A stretch of 64,000 nt of DNA from Mycolicibacter minnesotensis (lineage in GTDB: Bacteria > Actinomycetota > Actinomycetes > Mycobacteriales > Mycobacteriaceae): NCBI RefSeq assembly GCF_010731755.1, contig NZ_AP022589.1, positions 2,418,001 to 2,482,000 of the forward strand. Reading direction: 5' to 3'. Shown piece after piece: positions 26,648 through 35,996 of this stretch (positions are counted from its first letter, which is position 1; every line of letters starts with the position of its first letter). The notes under the pieces are model-generated. The model had not been told where the DNA came from. It did no database searches and saw only the letters and a program-made list of their open reading frames with translations. The position numbers were made by a program, and so were the translations under genes.

Positions 26648-28947
26648 TCCCCGGCCCGATGCGCACCGTGACCGGCCGGCACCTGGGGGGCTTTCAGTCC
26701 CGGCGGGGCGGCATGGCGACCCGTTGACACCCTGCCGTTCTCGCTGATCTCGAAACGCCGTGCCAGCCACGCCAGCGGCCCGGGCGCCCACCAATTCCAT
26801 CGGCCCATCAGGTGCATGAACGCCGGCACCAGCACCATCCGGATCAGGGTGGCATCCACCAACACTGCCAGGGTCAGACCGAGCCCCAGCATCCGCATGA
26901 ACGACACCTGCGCGGCGATCAGTGCCGCGAACGAGATGGACATGATCAGTGCCGCGGCGGTGATCACCCGGGCGGTGTGCGCCAGCCCCAGAGCCACACT
27001 CTCGTCGTTGTCGGCGCGGGTGCGCCCCGAGGCCAGCCAGTATTCCCGGATGCGGGACACCAGGAACACCTCGTAGTCCATCGAGAGCCCGAACGAGATG
27101 CAGAACAGCAACACCGGCACGTTGGCGACCAGCATCCCGGTGGGCGTCGTCCCCAGCGCACCGAGATGCCCGTCCTGAAAGATCCAGACCAGTGCGCCGA
27201 AGGCGGCCGACAGCGACAAGATGTTGAGGATCAGCGCTTTGATCGGCAACACCACACTGCCGGTCAGCAGGAACAGCAGCCCGAAGGTGATGGCGGCGAT
27301 CAGCCCCAGCACCTGGGGCAGTCGGTCGGTGATCGCGTTGACGCTGTCCCGGTTGATCTGCGCCAGCCCACCCATCTGGACCGGCTGGCCGGCTGGTCCC
27401 GGTACCTCGTGCAGCCGATCGAGCTGGGCTTCGGAGGCATCCGAGAACAGCGGGGCGGTGCCGGCGACCGTCAACAGCACCGTGTCGTCGTTGATCCCGG
27501 TGGCCGCCGAGGGTTCACCCACCCGGTTGCCTGAGACGAAGGTGCCGGTGGGCGCCGACACCGAGGACACCCCCGACACCCGGGACAGCTCGGCGGCGTA
27601 GCGATCCAGCTCCTCGGGTGCGATCGCGTGGGCGTCGCGCACCACGATCGGCACCGCCCGGTCGGAGTCGTCGGCGAACTTCTCGCGCAGCGCGTCGCCC
27701 ACCTGGTGCGCGGACGCCGATTGTGGCAGCACCCGGTCATCCGGGTAGCCCCACTTCACCCCGAGAAACGGCAGCCCGACCGACACCAGCAGCGTGACCA
27801 CCACCAGACCGATCGGCACCGCGTGGCGGGCGACGAAGCTCGTTGACCGGTACCAGAATCCCTCTTCGATCGGTCGTGCCACCGGTTCGGGACGCCGCAA
27901 CAGCCGGCGCAGCCCGCGCCGCAGATCCAGTGCGTCCAGCCGCGGGCCCAGCAGGGCGATCGCCGCCGGTGTGACCACGATGGCGGCCAGTGCCACGAAC
28001 GTCACGGTCGCCACCCCGGCGTAGGCGAACGATTTGAGGAAGTACATCGGGAACAAGACCATGGCCGCCATCGACAGCGCGACGGTGATCGCCGAGAACA
28101 GCACGGTGCGGCCCGCGGTGGTCATGGTCCGGACCAGGGCCTCGTCGGGCGCGGCGCCTTCGGCGAGCTCGTCGCGGTAGCGGCTGATGATCAACAGGGT
28201 GTAGTCGATGGCCAGCGCCAATCCCAGCGCGGTGGTCAGGTTCATCGCGAAGATCGACACGTCCGTGCTCAACGTGATCAGCCGCAGCACGGCCATCGAC
28301 CCCACAATCGCCAGACCGCCGAGCGCGATCGGCAATGCCGCCGCCAGCAGGCCGCCGAAAACCCACACCAGCACCGCGAAACTCAACGGGATCGCAATCG
28401 ATTCCATCAGCAGCAGGTCGTGTTGATTCTGATTGTTGATCTGCGCGTAGATCATCGCGCCGCCACCGGCTCGGACGGTGACGCCATCGCGGTCGTGGGC
28501 TAGCTGGTCGGCAAGCGTGCGGGCGTACTTCTGCGCGTCGTTCTCGCCGCCCTTGAGGTTGGCCACGATCAGACCGGCAGTCCCATCGGTGCTTTTCAGG
28601 CGGGCGGCCGCCGACGGCGGATCCGTCCACGGCGAGGCGACGTTGAAGACAAACGGCGACTGCCGCAGTGCCGCAGCGATCTCGGTGCCGACGGCGCGTC
28701 CCTTCGCGCTGTCGGCGCCGTCGGGTGCGCTCACCAGAATCAGCAGCTGTTGGTCGCTCTGGCCGAAGGTGTCGGTCAACAACTGGGTGGTCTGGGCGGA
28801 CTCCGAATGGGGGTCCTGGAATCCGCCCGCGGACAGACTGTCTGCCACCGGGATTCCGAATACCGCTGCGGCCACCATGACCAGCCCGGCGAGGGCAAGG
28901 ACACGGCGCGGAGCGGAGAGGGCCAACACGGCGATCCGGTGCAGCAC
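26623..28947 (-). CDS. MMPL/RND-family transporter
   Basis: 774-residue RND-type membrane exporter with two repeats of six spans. The N-terminal span is followed by a large periplasmic loop (about 60-190), the second periplasmic loop is near 400-530, and Asp-Tyr pairs occur in the membrane ([16 protein letters not shown] and [16 protein letters not shown]), the proton-relay motifs of MmpL proteins. Mycobacterial members export envelope lipids or siderophores. I start at the GTG at 28947 because GGAAGG lies 7 nt upstream; a TTG 27 nt earlier has no such signal. Shorter than typical MmpL3-12. Cargo unknown. Confidence 0.87.
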   Translation of the reverse strand: MLHRIAVLALSAPRRVLALAGLVMVAAAVFGIPVADSLSAGGFQDPHSESAQTTQLLTDTFGQSDQQLLILVSAPDGADSAKGRAVGTEIAAALRQSPFVFNVASPWTDPPSAAARLKSTDGTAGLIVANLKGGENDAQKYARTLADQLAHDRDGVTVRAGGGAMIYAQINNQNQHDLLLMESIAIPLSFAVLVWVFGGLLAAALPIALGGLAIVGSMAVLRLITLSTDVSIFAMNLTTALGLALAIDYTLLIISRYRDELAEGAAPDEALVRTMTTAGRTVLFSAITVALSMAAMVLFPMYFLKSFAYAGVATVTFVALAAIVVTPAAIALLGPRLDALDLRRGLRRLLRRPEPVARPIEEGFWYRSTSFVARHAVPIGLVVVTLLVSVGLPFLGVKWGYPDDRVLPQSASAHQVGDALREKFADDSDRAVPIVVRDAHAIAPEELDRYAAELSRVSGVSSVSAPTGTFVSGNRVGEPSAATGINDDTVLLTVAGTAPLFSDASEAQLDRLHEVPGPAGQPVQMGGLAQINRDSVNAITDRLPQVLGLIAAITFGLLFLLTGSVVLPIKALILNILSLSAAFGALVWIFQDGHLGALGTTPTGMLVANVPVLLFCISFGLSMDYEVFLVSRIREYWLASGRTRADNDESVALGLAHTARVITAAALIMSISFAALIAAQVSFMRMLGLGLTLAVLVDATLIRMVLVPAFMHLMGRWNWWAPGPLAWLARRFEISENGRVSTGRHAAPPGLKAPQVPAGHGAHRAGDQVPQKVR

Positions 28948-29057
28948 GTAGTGACCTTCCGCCTCAAGGGTCAAACGAGGGTGCGGAGGGCACCCCTACC
29001 GACAACATACGTAGTCCACGGCCCGCACGTTCACCATTTGCGAGCGTGCCGCGCCGT

Positions 29058-29085
29058 TGAACCACAGTCCCGCCCGCACCGTGAT
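29058..29085 (+). promoter_or_regulatory. SigL-like promoter for the reductase gene
   Basis: TGAACC (29058-29063), 16 bp, CGTGAT (29080-29085). The -35 and spacer equal those of the three promoters at 34.7, 36.0 and 38.0 kb; the -10 keeps the CGT core but differs in its last two bases. It lies in the 266-bp gap between the divergent MMPL and reductase genes, giving a leader of about 120 nt. Confidence 0.5.
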
Positions 29086-29213
29086 CTCGACATGGGCAAC
29101 ACTGCGACCGGGGCCGTGGATGCTGCGCAATCCCCTTGCCGTTGCTTCGCCCTGGCCAACACAGCGGAAGTGCGGGAACGTATTCGGATGGACAACGTCG
29201 CGCTGGGGTGTCG

Positions 29214-30230
29214 GTGACCGGCTTCGACGCCGACCTGCTGGTGGTCGGCGGCGGACCCGGCGGCCTGGCCGCGGCGTTGTCTGCGCGCCAGCACGGGTTG
29301 TCGGTGATCGTCGTCGATCCGCGGGCCGGGCCGATCGACAAGGCCTGCGGGGAGGGGCTGATGCCGGGCGGGCTGGCCGTGCTGAAGGCGCTCGGGGTGG
29401 ACCCCGACGGTATGGCGCTGCACGGCATCACCTACCTCGACCACCAGCGCCGGGCCCAAGCGTCCTTCCGCGATGGTGCGGGGCGCGGGGTACGACGCAC
29501 CACATTGCATGCCGCGCTGGCCGATGAGGCCAAGCGCAACGACGTTGACTGGATCCATACGCGGGTGGGCGACGTGGTCCAAGACGCGGCCGGAGTCACG
29601 GCGGGCGGTGTTCGAGCCCGATGGCTCATCGGCGCCGACGGACTGCACTCCACGGTCCGCCGCGCCGTCGGGATCGCCAGCGTCGCAGGAAATCCACGGC
29701 GCTACGGGGTGCGGTCGCACTACCGGATTGCGCCGTGGTCGCCGTTCGTGGAGGTGTACTGGTCACGCTGGGGTGAGGCATATGTGACGCCGGTGGAACC
29801 CGGTCTGGTGGGGGTTGCCGTCTTGTCGCCGCAGCGTCCGCAGCTCGACTGGTTTCCTGCCCTGACCGCTCGGCTCGGCGACGCCGAAAACGGCCCGTCG
29901 CGCGGCTGCGGCCCGCTGCGGCAGGTGGTTTCGCGGCGCGTCGCCGGCCGGGTGCTGCTGGTCGGTGACGCCGCCGGATACGAGGACGCGCTGACCGGAG
30001 AGGGCATCAGTCTGGCCGTCAAGCAGGCCACAGCCGCCGTCGCGGCGATCGTCGACGACAACCCGCAGGCCTACGAGCGCCAATGGCGGACGATCACGCG
30101 CCGCTATCGGCTGCTCACCCGCGGTCTGGTGCTGGCCAGCGCGTGGCAGCCGACCCGACGTGCTGTGGTCCCGGCCTGTCGGGCGCTGCCGGCGGTGTTT
30201 GACCGCGCGGTGCATCTGCTGGCCCACTGA
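29214..30230 (+). CDS. FAD-dependent oxidoreductase, geranylgeranyl-reductase family
   Basis: 338-residue flavoprotein. The FAD motif VVGGGPGGLAAALSARQ is at the N-terminus, followed by KACGEGLMPGGLAVL (family Cys-Gly-Glu-Gly pattern), LIGADGLHSTVRRAV and VLLVGDAAGYEDALTGEGISLAVK. These enzymes reduce isoprenoid double bonds or hydroxylate small molecules, and often occur beside ketosynthase-type genes. The start is GTG at 29214 or GTG at 29208. Its last 116 bp overlap the 3' end of the convergent aminotransferase gene. A SigL-like promoter upstream links it to that operon. Confidence 0.75.
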   Translation: MTGFDADLLVVGGGPGGLAAALSARQHGLSVIVVDPRAGPIDKACGEGLMPGGLAVLKALGVDPDGMALHGITYLDHQRRAQASFRDGAGRGVRRTTLHAALADEAKRNDVDWIHTRVGDVVQDAAGVTAGGVRARWLIGADGLHSTVRRAVGIASVAGNPRRYGVRSHYRIAPWSPFVEVYWSRWGEAYVTPVEPGLVGVAVLSPQRPQLDWFPALTARLGDAENGPSRGCGPLRQVVSRRVAGRVLLVGDAAGYEDALTGEGISLAVKQATAAVAAIVDDNPQAYERQWRTITRRYRLLTRGLVLASAWQPTRRAVVPACRALPAVFDRAVHLLAH

Positions 30231-31266
30231 GGGCCCGCTCGACGACGGCCAGAACCCTCTGGGAGGAGCCGCGGGAGTCGACGGTGATGCGCACCGAACC
30301 GTCGGGATAGTTGCGGACCTGTAGCCCACTGGCGTCGAAGATCTCGCTCCATGATCGGCCCGCCGCCGGCAGGTAGACGAAGTTCGCGTGGGAATCGGTG
30401 GTGTAGGCACCGGCGGCGCGCAGCCGTGCACTCAGATAGCTGCGCTCGGCGACGATGTGCGCGATGCGCTGCTCCAGTTGGGCGTGGGCGGCGTAGGAGG
30501 CGGCCACCGCCACCGTGCAACCGGCATTGATGCCGAACGGCAGCTGCAAAGACCACAGCAGTTCGGCCAATTCCGGTGCCGCCAATGCGTATCCGATACG
30601 CAGACCCGCCAGGCCATAGGCCTTGGAGAACGTGCGCAGCACCACGACGTTCGAGAAGCGCTCGATGAGCCGGTGGACGTCGACGCGCCGGGCGGTGGCG
30701 ACGAACTCGATGTAGGCCTCGTCGAGCAGCACGATGGTGTCGGTGGGCACCTCGCTGATGAACCGCTCGACGTCGCCAACGGACTCCAGGGTGCCGGTCG
30801 GATTGTTGGGCCGGCACAGCACCACCACCCTCGCGTCCTGGGCGGCATGGGCCATCGCGGCCAGGTCATGATGGCCGTAACTGTCGAGGGGAACGTGGAC
30901 CGCAGCCAGCCCCGCCATCCGGGCGAACGCGAGATACCCCTCAAAGATGGGCATACTCAGCACGATCCGGTCGCCGGGTACCGCTGCGGCCTGCAGCAGT
31001 CGCAATGCCAGCCCGGAGGCCCCGGGACCGATGGCCACCTTCTCCTGCGGCACCCCGAGGTGTTCGGCGACCAGGCCGCGCAACCGCGTCGGCAGGAACT
31101 CCGGATAGCGGTTGGCCGCACCGATGAAGTCGGCCAGTGCCGCGCGCACCGCCGGCAGTGGTGGTAGCGCGCTCTCGTTGAGTGACAATGCGCAGGGGTC
31201 GACCGCAGGCGGGAGGATGGCGCGAAGCCGGCTGTTCGCCGAATCCTGCTGCGCCGCCGAGGTCAT
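30115..31266 (-). CDS. PLP-dependent class I/II aminotransferase (HisC-like)
   Basis: 383-residue fold-type I aminotransferase. LSLNESALPPLP at the N-terminus, RPNNPTGTLES, LLDEAYIEF, the PLP lysine in RTFSKAYGLAGLRIGY, and the substrate Arg region SVRITVDSRGSS all match histidinol-phosphate aminotransferase-like enzymes. The last 45 residues (after AVVERAL) are Pro/Arg-rich, unlike the family, and are encoded where the gene overlaps the convergent reductase gene. Its ATG overlaps the KAS III-like stop (ATGA). Last gene of the operon. It probably aminates a keto intermediate made by the upstream genes; substrate unknown. Confidence 0.8.
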   Translation of the reverse strand: MTSAAQQDSANSRLRAILPPAVDPCALSLNESALPPLPAVRAALADFIGAANRYPEFLPTRLRGLVAEHLGVPQEKVAIGPGASGLALRLLQAAAVPGDRIVLSMPIFEGYLAFARMAGLAAVHVPLDSYGHHDLAAMAHAAQDARVVVLCRPNNPTGTLESVGDVERFISEVPTDTIVLLDEAYIEFVATARRVDVHRLIERFSNVVVLRTFSKAYGLAGLRIGYALAAPELAELLWSLQLPFGINAGCTVAVAASYAAHAQLEQRIAHIVAERSYLSARLRAAGAYTTDSHANFVYLPAAGRSWSEIFDASGLQVRNYPDGSVRITVDSRGSSQRVLAVVERALSGPADAPRGQTPPAAPDRPGPQHVGSAATRWPAPDRG

Positions 31267-32294
31267 TGCGGACGTCCGCCCCACCGGAAGGCCGCCGCAC
31301 CGGCGAAGTCCCCGGCGTGCGCGAAGCCGGCCATCACCACAACCTCACCGGGCTGCACCCGGTTCTCGCTGATGGCCCGATCCAGATTGATCGGGATACC
31401 GGCGCCGAACAGGTTGCCGCACTCGTCAAAGGTGTCGACGTGTCGGGATTCGGGCAACTCCAGGGCCTCGCGCCAGTTGCGCAGGAAGACCCGGTTGGGC
31501 TGGTTGGTCACCAGCAGTCCGATATCGGCGGGTGACAGGTGATTACGGTGGCAGACCGCGAGCGCGACTTCGGGGACCTGCCGATTGCCGCGGGCGAGCA
31601 CCTTGGTGATCTTGTCCTCGGTGAAACCGATGTAGCCGGCGCCGGGGCCCGGCTCCCACCATTTGCGGGGCGGATCGATGGTGTAGGTCATGTCGCCGGC
31701 GTACTGGCCGTAGGTGCGGCATTCGACGTCGATGATCGGGGACTGATCAGACAGGGTCAGCAGCCCGACCGCGGCACCGTCACCGGGAACCGAAGCCTGC
31801 GACTTGCTGCGTACGGCGGGCTGATCGAAGACCTGGCCCGCCGCGTTCTGGGCGATCGCGATCAGCGCGCTGCGCCCGGCGCCGGCGGCCAACAGCTGCC
31901 GGGCAAGGTTGATCCCCAGCACGAACGCCGCGCAGCCCCCGTTGTGCAGATCCAGCACCGTGCTCGGTCGCATCCCCAGTCGGTGGGCGATACCGCCGCC
32001 CGAGCCGCAGAACGGGATGTCGGGCAACTGGGTGTGGGTGATCAGGATGTCGACGTCTTCCAGGGTGTCTTTACCGTGGCGCTCGAGGATTCCCTGTGCC
32101 GCCCTTTCAATCATGTCGACCGCGGACTCGTCGGTAGCCACATGATGACGGAATCGAGGCGCACGGAACATCAGATTGTCGCGCAACGCATCGGATTCGG
32201 CGTACTGCGTGTAGTAGTCGGCGGGGACGGGCTCGCCGGGAAGGTAGCTGGAGACGTCGATCAGGCTTACTGCGGGTCGACTCGGCTGGTTCAT
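31263..32294 (-). CDS. KAS III-like acyltransferase lacking the catalytic His
   Basis: 343-residue thiolase-fold protein of the FabH family. The nucleophile Cys121 is in LHNGGCAAF, and GNLFGAGIP carries the catalytic Asn (Asn294). In FabH the third residue is a His in a PHQAN-type motif 30 residues before that Asn. Here the motif reads TNQPN, with Asn264 at exactly this spacing (codon at 31503-31505). Decarboxylative condensation is therefore doubtful; acyl transfer to an O or N nucleophile, as in other divergent KAS III enzymes, is plausible. It sits 9 bp after the SRPBCC gene and overlaps the aminotransferase start by 4 nt. Confidence 0.75.
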   Translation of the reverse strand: MNQPSRPAVSLIDVSSYLPGEPVPADYYTQYAESDALRDNLMFRAPRFRHHVATDESAVDMIERAAQGILERHGKDTLEDVDILITHTQLPDIPFCGSGGGIAHRLGMRPSTVLDLHNGGCAAFVLGINLARQLLAAGAGRSALIAIAQNAAGQVFDQPAVRSKSQASVPGDGAAVGLLTLSDQSPIIDVECRTYGQYAGDMTYTIDPPRKWWEPGPGAGYIGFTEDKITKVLARGNRQVPEVALAVCHRNHLSPADIGLLVTNQPNRVFLRNWREALELPESRHVDTFDECGNLFGAGIPINLDRAISENRVQPGEVVVMAGFAHAGDFAGAAAFRWGGRPQ

Positions 32295-32303
32295 CGTCTC
32301 GCC

Positions 32304-32969
32304 TCACTGCATCCAGGCCGGCGTGACCGGCAGGCCGTTGTGGTGGCGGTATTCCGCGATCGCCTTGAGGTTCTTCAGTTCCAGTAGGTGCCCGGCCCCG
32401 AACATGTCCCAGAAGTCGCCCACCCAGACCGGGCGCTCCGGCGGTGCGGTGTCCGGATAGGGGTTCTCGTCATAGAACGGGTGGTGGCAATTGGTCCACA
32501 GCACAACCGATCCGGGCTTGTTGAACACCAGCTGCGCGTCGACCACCCGGATCAGGTAGATCATCCACAAGTGGTCGGGCTGGTCCCAGGCGCAGTGATA
32601 GTCGACGGTGCGGGCTTCCCGATTGAACTCGGTGCGGGTGTAGATCTTGGTCTCCGAGCCCAGCCGGTCATAGGCCAGCCAGAGGCCTGCCTCGTCGGTG
32701 GGGGTGAAGCCGCGCAGGCTGTAGGTCCATTCCTCCAGGCTGCGGGTGTCGGCGAGGTAGTCGAACAATTCGTCGGGCGGGCAGTCGATGTAGTCGTTGA
32801 CGGTGCAGTAGTTGCCGAAGACCACATCGTGGGGGTAGACCGAGCGCATCATCTCCATGATGATCGGCGTGGCGACCTCGCGCGGGCTGGTCTCGACTCG
32901 GATCAATCCATCGAGAGACCCGGGCGTACCGGTGTGGTCGTTGATATCAGCGAGGGCTGGCAGCGACAT
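32304..32969 (-). CDS. SRPBCC-fold protein (cyclase/START-like)
   Basis: 221 residues. After a 50-residue N-terminal stretch, VNDYIDCPPDELFDYLADTRSLEEWTYSLRGF is the typical first strand and helices of SRPBCC proteins, a fold used for binding hydrophobic ligands and in polyketide aromatases/cyclases. The remainder (ETKIYTRTEF, VDYHCAWDQPD, VVLWTNCHHPFYDENPYP) is rich in His, Trp and Tyr; the CHH pair may bind metal or ligand. Strong AAGGAGG 9 nt before the ATG. Its start lies inside the 3' end of the ThDP enzyme gene (23-bp overlap). Function unknown. Confidence 0.6.
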   Translation of the reverse strand: MSLPALADINDHTGTPGSLDGLIRVETSPREVATPIIMEMMRSVYPHDVVFGNYCTVNDYIDCPPDELFDYLADTRSLEEWTYSLRGFTPTDEAGLWLAYDRLGSETKIYTRTEFNREARTVDYHCAWDQPDHLWMIYLIRVVDAQLVFNKPGSVVLWTNCHHPFYDENPYPDTAPPERPVWVGDFWDMFGAGHLLELKNLKAIAEYRHHNGLPVTPAWMQ

Positions 32970-34692
32970 CGAGGTGATCCTCCTTGTGTATGGACTCTTG
33001 GTCGTGATGCCCTACGGGGGCAGTGGCTTTCGGTGAATCGGTGGCGGACAGGAACGGTGCGAACGGCGGTATCTCGTCAGCGGCACATTCGACGCTGATC
33101 ACCGAGGGCCCGTCGTGGTCCAACGCGGCTGCCAGGGCCGCGCGAAATGCGTCGGCGTCATCGACGTCGATCGCCTTCAGGCCTGGGAACATCGCGGCCA
33201 GCCCGGCACCGAGGTGGCTGGGGGAAAAGCGGTTGTAGCTGTAGAAGCCTTGGTAGAACAACTGCTCACGGGTGACGCACATGGCGTGCGCGTTGTTGTT
33301 CATCAGGACGAACAGAATGGGGAGCCGGTACTGCACGGCGGTGTGGATCTCCATGCCATGCATGAAGAACGAACCGTCGCCGGCGATCACCACGGTGCGC
33401 CGCCCGCGGCCCAGGGCCATGCCGATGCCGGCCCCGAAGCTGTATCCCATGCCGCCCATCCCCAGGGCCACCAGGAAGCGCCCTCCAGCGCGTGGCGGCA
33501 GGTAGTGAATGGCCGCCGCTCCGGTGTTGCCCGCGTCGACGACGACGTCGACCTCTGCGGGCAAGGCCCGGTCCAGCTCTGCCATCGCCTCGCGATAGCG
33601 CACCCCCGGGCCGGTGTGGGCGGGTGGTTGCAACTCGGTGTGCGGCACCGTTTCGGGCACCCGCAGCCACCTGGGGCGCCCCTCGCCGGAGAGATCCCGA
33701 ACGAGGGCCCGCAGCGACTGCCGCAGATCGTCAGTGTGCACATGCGTGCACGCAACGTAGGGGGGTGCCGAACCGATCGACACGGTGCGGACCGCACTCA
33801 GGGCCTCTTCGAGGCCGGCGCGTGCGGTCAACGACAACCGGGTACCCACCACCAGGCACACCGCGCTGGTGGCCAGTGCCTCAGCGGCCGAAGGATGGCC
33901 CATGATGCCGGCCACCCCGAGTGCCGACGACGATCCCAAACCCGATGTGCCGGAGACGTCCTTGGCGTCGGGCACGCACACCACCCGGGCGCGCAGCAGG
34001 GCACGCAGTTCCTCAAGTTCGGTGCGGGCGTCGTCGCGGGCCACCTGCTCACCGGCGATGATCGTGACCGGTCCGCGAGCATGGCGCAGCGTCTGCACAA
34101 TCGGGTGCGGGTCGCTGATCAGTGGGCGATCGGCCGCGCCGTTGCGCGAAATCGGCCCGCTGGCGACATGGCCTTGCTGAATGTCCTTGGGCAGCAACAG
34201 CACTGCGGGTCCACCGGCGCGGGCGGCGGCGATGGCCCGGGGCAGGGCCGCCACGATGCCCTCCGGGGAGAGCACCCGCTCGCAGAACACCGACACCGCT
34301 GAGAACAGGGCCGCAGCATCGATCGCGCCGTTGCGGCCGCTGGTGTCCTGAAAGCTGCCGCGGCCGTCCAAGATGCTCGGCGCCTGACCCACCAGCGCCA
34401 GCACCGGGACCCTGCTGGCCAACGACTCGCCCAGGCCGGCAACCAAGTTCAGTGCACCGCCCCCCGAAGTCGCGGCCACCACGCCCAGTCCCGCACCGCT
34501 GCGGCTGTAGCCGTCGGCCATCGTGGCGGCCGAGAACTCATGTTTGGCCAGGACTGCGGTGATCTCCGGGTGGAAATACGCTGCGTCGTAAAGATCTTCG
34601 ATATTCGCGCCGTCGACCCCGAAGAGGTGGCTGACTCCCCGTGCCGCCAGTTGGGCGACGATGAAATCGGCCACCGAAACGATCCTGGACAT
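32947..34692 (-). CDS. Thiamine-diphosphate-dependent enzyme (acetolactate synthase-like)
   Basis: 581-residue ThDP enzyme with three domains. The activating Glu52 is in LAKHEFSAATMADGYSR, the central domain spans about 190-320, and the cofactor motif GDGSFFMHG...NNNAHAM is in the C-terminal domain. GMGGMGYSFGAGIGMALG is also typical of decarboxylase/acyloin synthases. It would decarboxylate a 2-keto acid or join two keto compounds. The last ~30 residues are charged and atypical. The ATG at 34692 is preceded by a G-rich Shine-Dalgarno, and a SigL-like promoter sits 32 nt upstream. First gene of the four-gene operon. Confidence 0.8.
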   Translation of the reverse strand: MSRIVSVADFIVAQLAARGVSHLFGVDGANIEDLYDAAYFHPEITAVLAKHEFSAATMADGYSRSGAGLGVVAATSGGGALNLVAGLGESLASRVPVLALVGQAPSILDGRGSFQDTSGRNGAIDAAALFSAVSVFCERVLSPEGIVAALPRAIAAARAGGPAVLLLPKDIQQGHVASGPISRNGAADRPLISDPHPIVQTLRHARGPVTIIAGEQVARDDARTELEELRALLRARVVCVPDAKDVSGTSGLGSSSALGVAGIMGHPSAAEALATSAVCLVVGTRLSLTARAGLEEALSAVRTVSIGSAPPYVACTHVHTDDLRQSLRALVRDLSGEGRPRWLRVPETVPHTELQPPAHTGPGVRYREAMAELDRALPAEVDVVVDAGNTGAAAIHYLPPRAGGRFLVALGMGGMGYSFGAGIGMALGRGRRTVVIAGDGSFFMHGMEIHTAVQYRLPILFVLMNNNAHAMCVTREQLFYQGFYSYNRFSPSHLGAGLAAMFPGLKAIDVDDADAFRAALAAALDHDGPSVISVECAADEIPPFAPFLSATDSPKATAPVGHHDQESIHKEDHLDVAASPR

Positions 34693-34723
34693 CTGCCCCC
34701 ACCTAACTCCCGACGATGTCTGT

Positions 34724-34751
34724 GACACGGTGTGCGTCTGGCGTTGGTTCA
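34724..34751 (-). promoter_or_regulatory. SigL-like promoter for the biosynthetic operon
   Basis: Reading the minus strand: TGAACC (34751-34746), 16 bp, CGTGTC (34729-34724). This is a full match to the SigL promoter form I recall (TGAACC-N16-18-CGTgtc). It sits just after the anti-sigma stop codon and about 30 nt before the ThDP enzyme ATG. Confidence 0.7.
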
Positions 34752-34755
34752 GGCC

Positions 34756-35466
34756 CTACAGCGTGCGCTCCAGCAGGACTTGGCCGTTGACGGCGGAGAC
34801 CACCTGCACCGCGGCGATCTGATCGGCCGGTGTCGAGATGCTGGCGGCCGGTGTCGCGGTGTGTCCGGGTTCGGCGACCCAGGTCGCCAGCCGGGTCTGG
34901 CTGCCGTCGCGGCCCACGACCACCAGTGCCAGCGTGTCGTGGTGGGCGTTGACCGGTGCCAGGCAGACGCAACTCAAGTCGATGTGACTTCCCCAGGACT
35001 GGCTGCTGACCATGACCGTGGAGGCCAGTGCGGTGGTGCCGACCTGCGCCATCGGTACCGCCTCGTGATGAGGGGAGTGGGCAGGGGAGGAGCTGATGCC
35101 GATCAGCACGCCGATTCCGAGCACGGCGGCCGCCGCGGCCGACGCCGTCCACGCCATGATCCGGGTCCGCCGGCGCCGCCGGTGCACCTCGGCCAACAGT
35201 GCCGGCAGCAGGCTGGCCGGGGGCTGCGGTGGGTCGGATTCGTTGATCGCGGCCACACAGTCACTGTCGAGCTGCGACAGCAGCGCGGGAACGCCGCTGA
35301 TCTCGGTGACGGCGTCCCGGCATTGGGGGCAGCCGGCCAGGTGTCCCTCGAACTCCCGGCGATCGGCCGCAGACAGGGAGCCGAGCACGTAGGCGGCATC
35401 CCACATGGCGTAGGGATGCTGGTCTTCGACCGGCCACGCGGGGCCGGCGTCTCGCGGCGACATCAT
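34756..35466 (-). CDS. rslA: RslA-like zinc anti-sigma factor
   Basis: 236-residue membrane protein. The N-terminal cytoplasmic zinc anti-sigma domain has His42-x3-Cys46-x2-Cys49 (HLAGCPQC), preceded by WDAAYVLGSLSAADRREFEGH. One transmembrane helix at about 105-126 leads to an extracytoplasmic domain of about 110 residues. In M. tuberculosis RslA holds SigL through sigma region 4 and releases it on oxidation of the zinc site. The ATG overlaps the sigma gene stop by 4 nt. The anti-sigma domain is paralogous to the N-terminus of the dioxygenase fusion at 36071-37690 (shared WDAAYVLGSLSAA). Confidence 0.82.
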   Translation of the reverse strand: MMSPRDAGPAWPVEDQHPYAMWDAAYVLGSLSAADRREFEGHLAGCPQCRDAVTEISGVPALLSQLDSDCVAAINESDPPQPPASLLPALLAEVHRRRRRTRIMAWTASAAAAAVLGIGVLIGISSSPAHSPHHEAVPMAQVGTTALASTVMVSSQSWGSHIDLSCVCLAPVNAHHDTLALVVVGRDGSQTRLATWVAEPGHTATPAASISTPADQIAAVQVVSAVNGQVLLERTL

Positions 35467-35996
35467 CGGGTCACCCCCATCTCCTGCAGAGCCAGGCGCA
35501 GAGCCCGCACTGCGTAGTGCAGGCGTGATTTCACCGTTCCCTCTGCGATGCCAAGATCGTGTGCCGTCTGTCCCGTGGTCCAGCCACGGTAGTAGGACCG
35601 TTCGATCACCGCGCGATGCTCCGGTGACAGGTTGGCCATGGCGTCGGCGATCAACATCCGGTCCAGGGCGGTGTCCACCTCGTCGCGGGTGGGTTGGTCG
35701 GGTGCGGTGGTCTCGTCGAAGGAGGCGACGACGTTGCGGAATTTGGGGCTGCGCCGTTCGTCGATGATCATGTTGCGCGCCACGGTGCACAGCCAGGCCC
35801 GCGGGGAACGCTCGGTGTCATCGATCACCTCGGGGTGCTGCCAGGCGCGCAGCAGCGTCTCCTGAACCACGTCCTCGGCGCGGCTGGCGTCGCCGGTCAG
35901 GCGCATGGCGTAGCGCCACAGCACGGCGGCGTGTTCGTCATACAGCGCTTTCATCAGCGCGGCTTCGTGGTCAGGCGGGATGCCGATACGAGGCAA
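35463..35996 (-). CDS. sigL: ECF sigma factor, SigL-like
   Basis: 177-residue ECF sigma factor. Region 2 spans about residues 12-75 (ALYDEHAAVLWRYAMRL, EDVVQETLLRAWQH, RAWLCTVARNMIIDERR), and region 4 about 110-172 with the HTH TTGQTAHDLGIAEGTVKSRLHYAVRAL. I start at TTG 35996 because AGGAGG (36010-36005) lies 8 nt upstream; the GTG at 36005 overlaps that Shine-Dalgarno and could not use it. The resulting 177 residues equal M. tuberculosis SigL as I remember it. A promoter of SigL type lies directly upstream, implying autoregulation. The cognate anti-sigma gene follows with a 4-nt overlap. Confidence 0.82.
   Translation of the reverse strand: MPRIGIPPDHEAALMKALYDEHAAVLWRYAMRLTGDASRAEDVVQETLLRAWQHPEVIDDTERSPRAWLCTVARNMIIDERRSPKFRNVVASFDETTAPDQPTRDEVDTALDRMLIADAMANLSPEHRAVIERSYYRGWTTGQTAHDLGIAEGTVKSRLHYAVRALRLALQEMGVTR

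Noticed and set aside
24383..26800. A single very long open frame covering the protease and the selO region
   Set aside because: Only the last ~265 codons show protease features; the rest is antisense to the well-supported selO gene.
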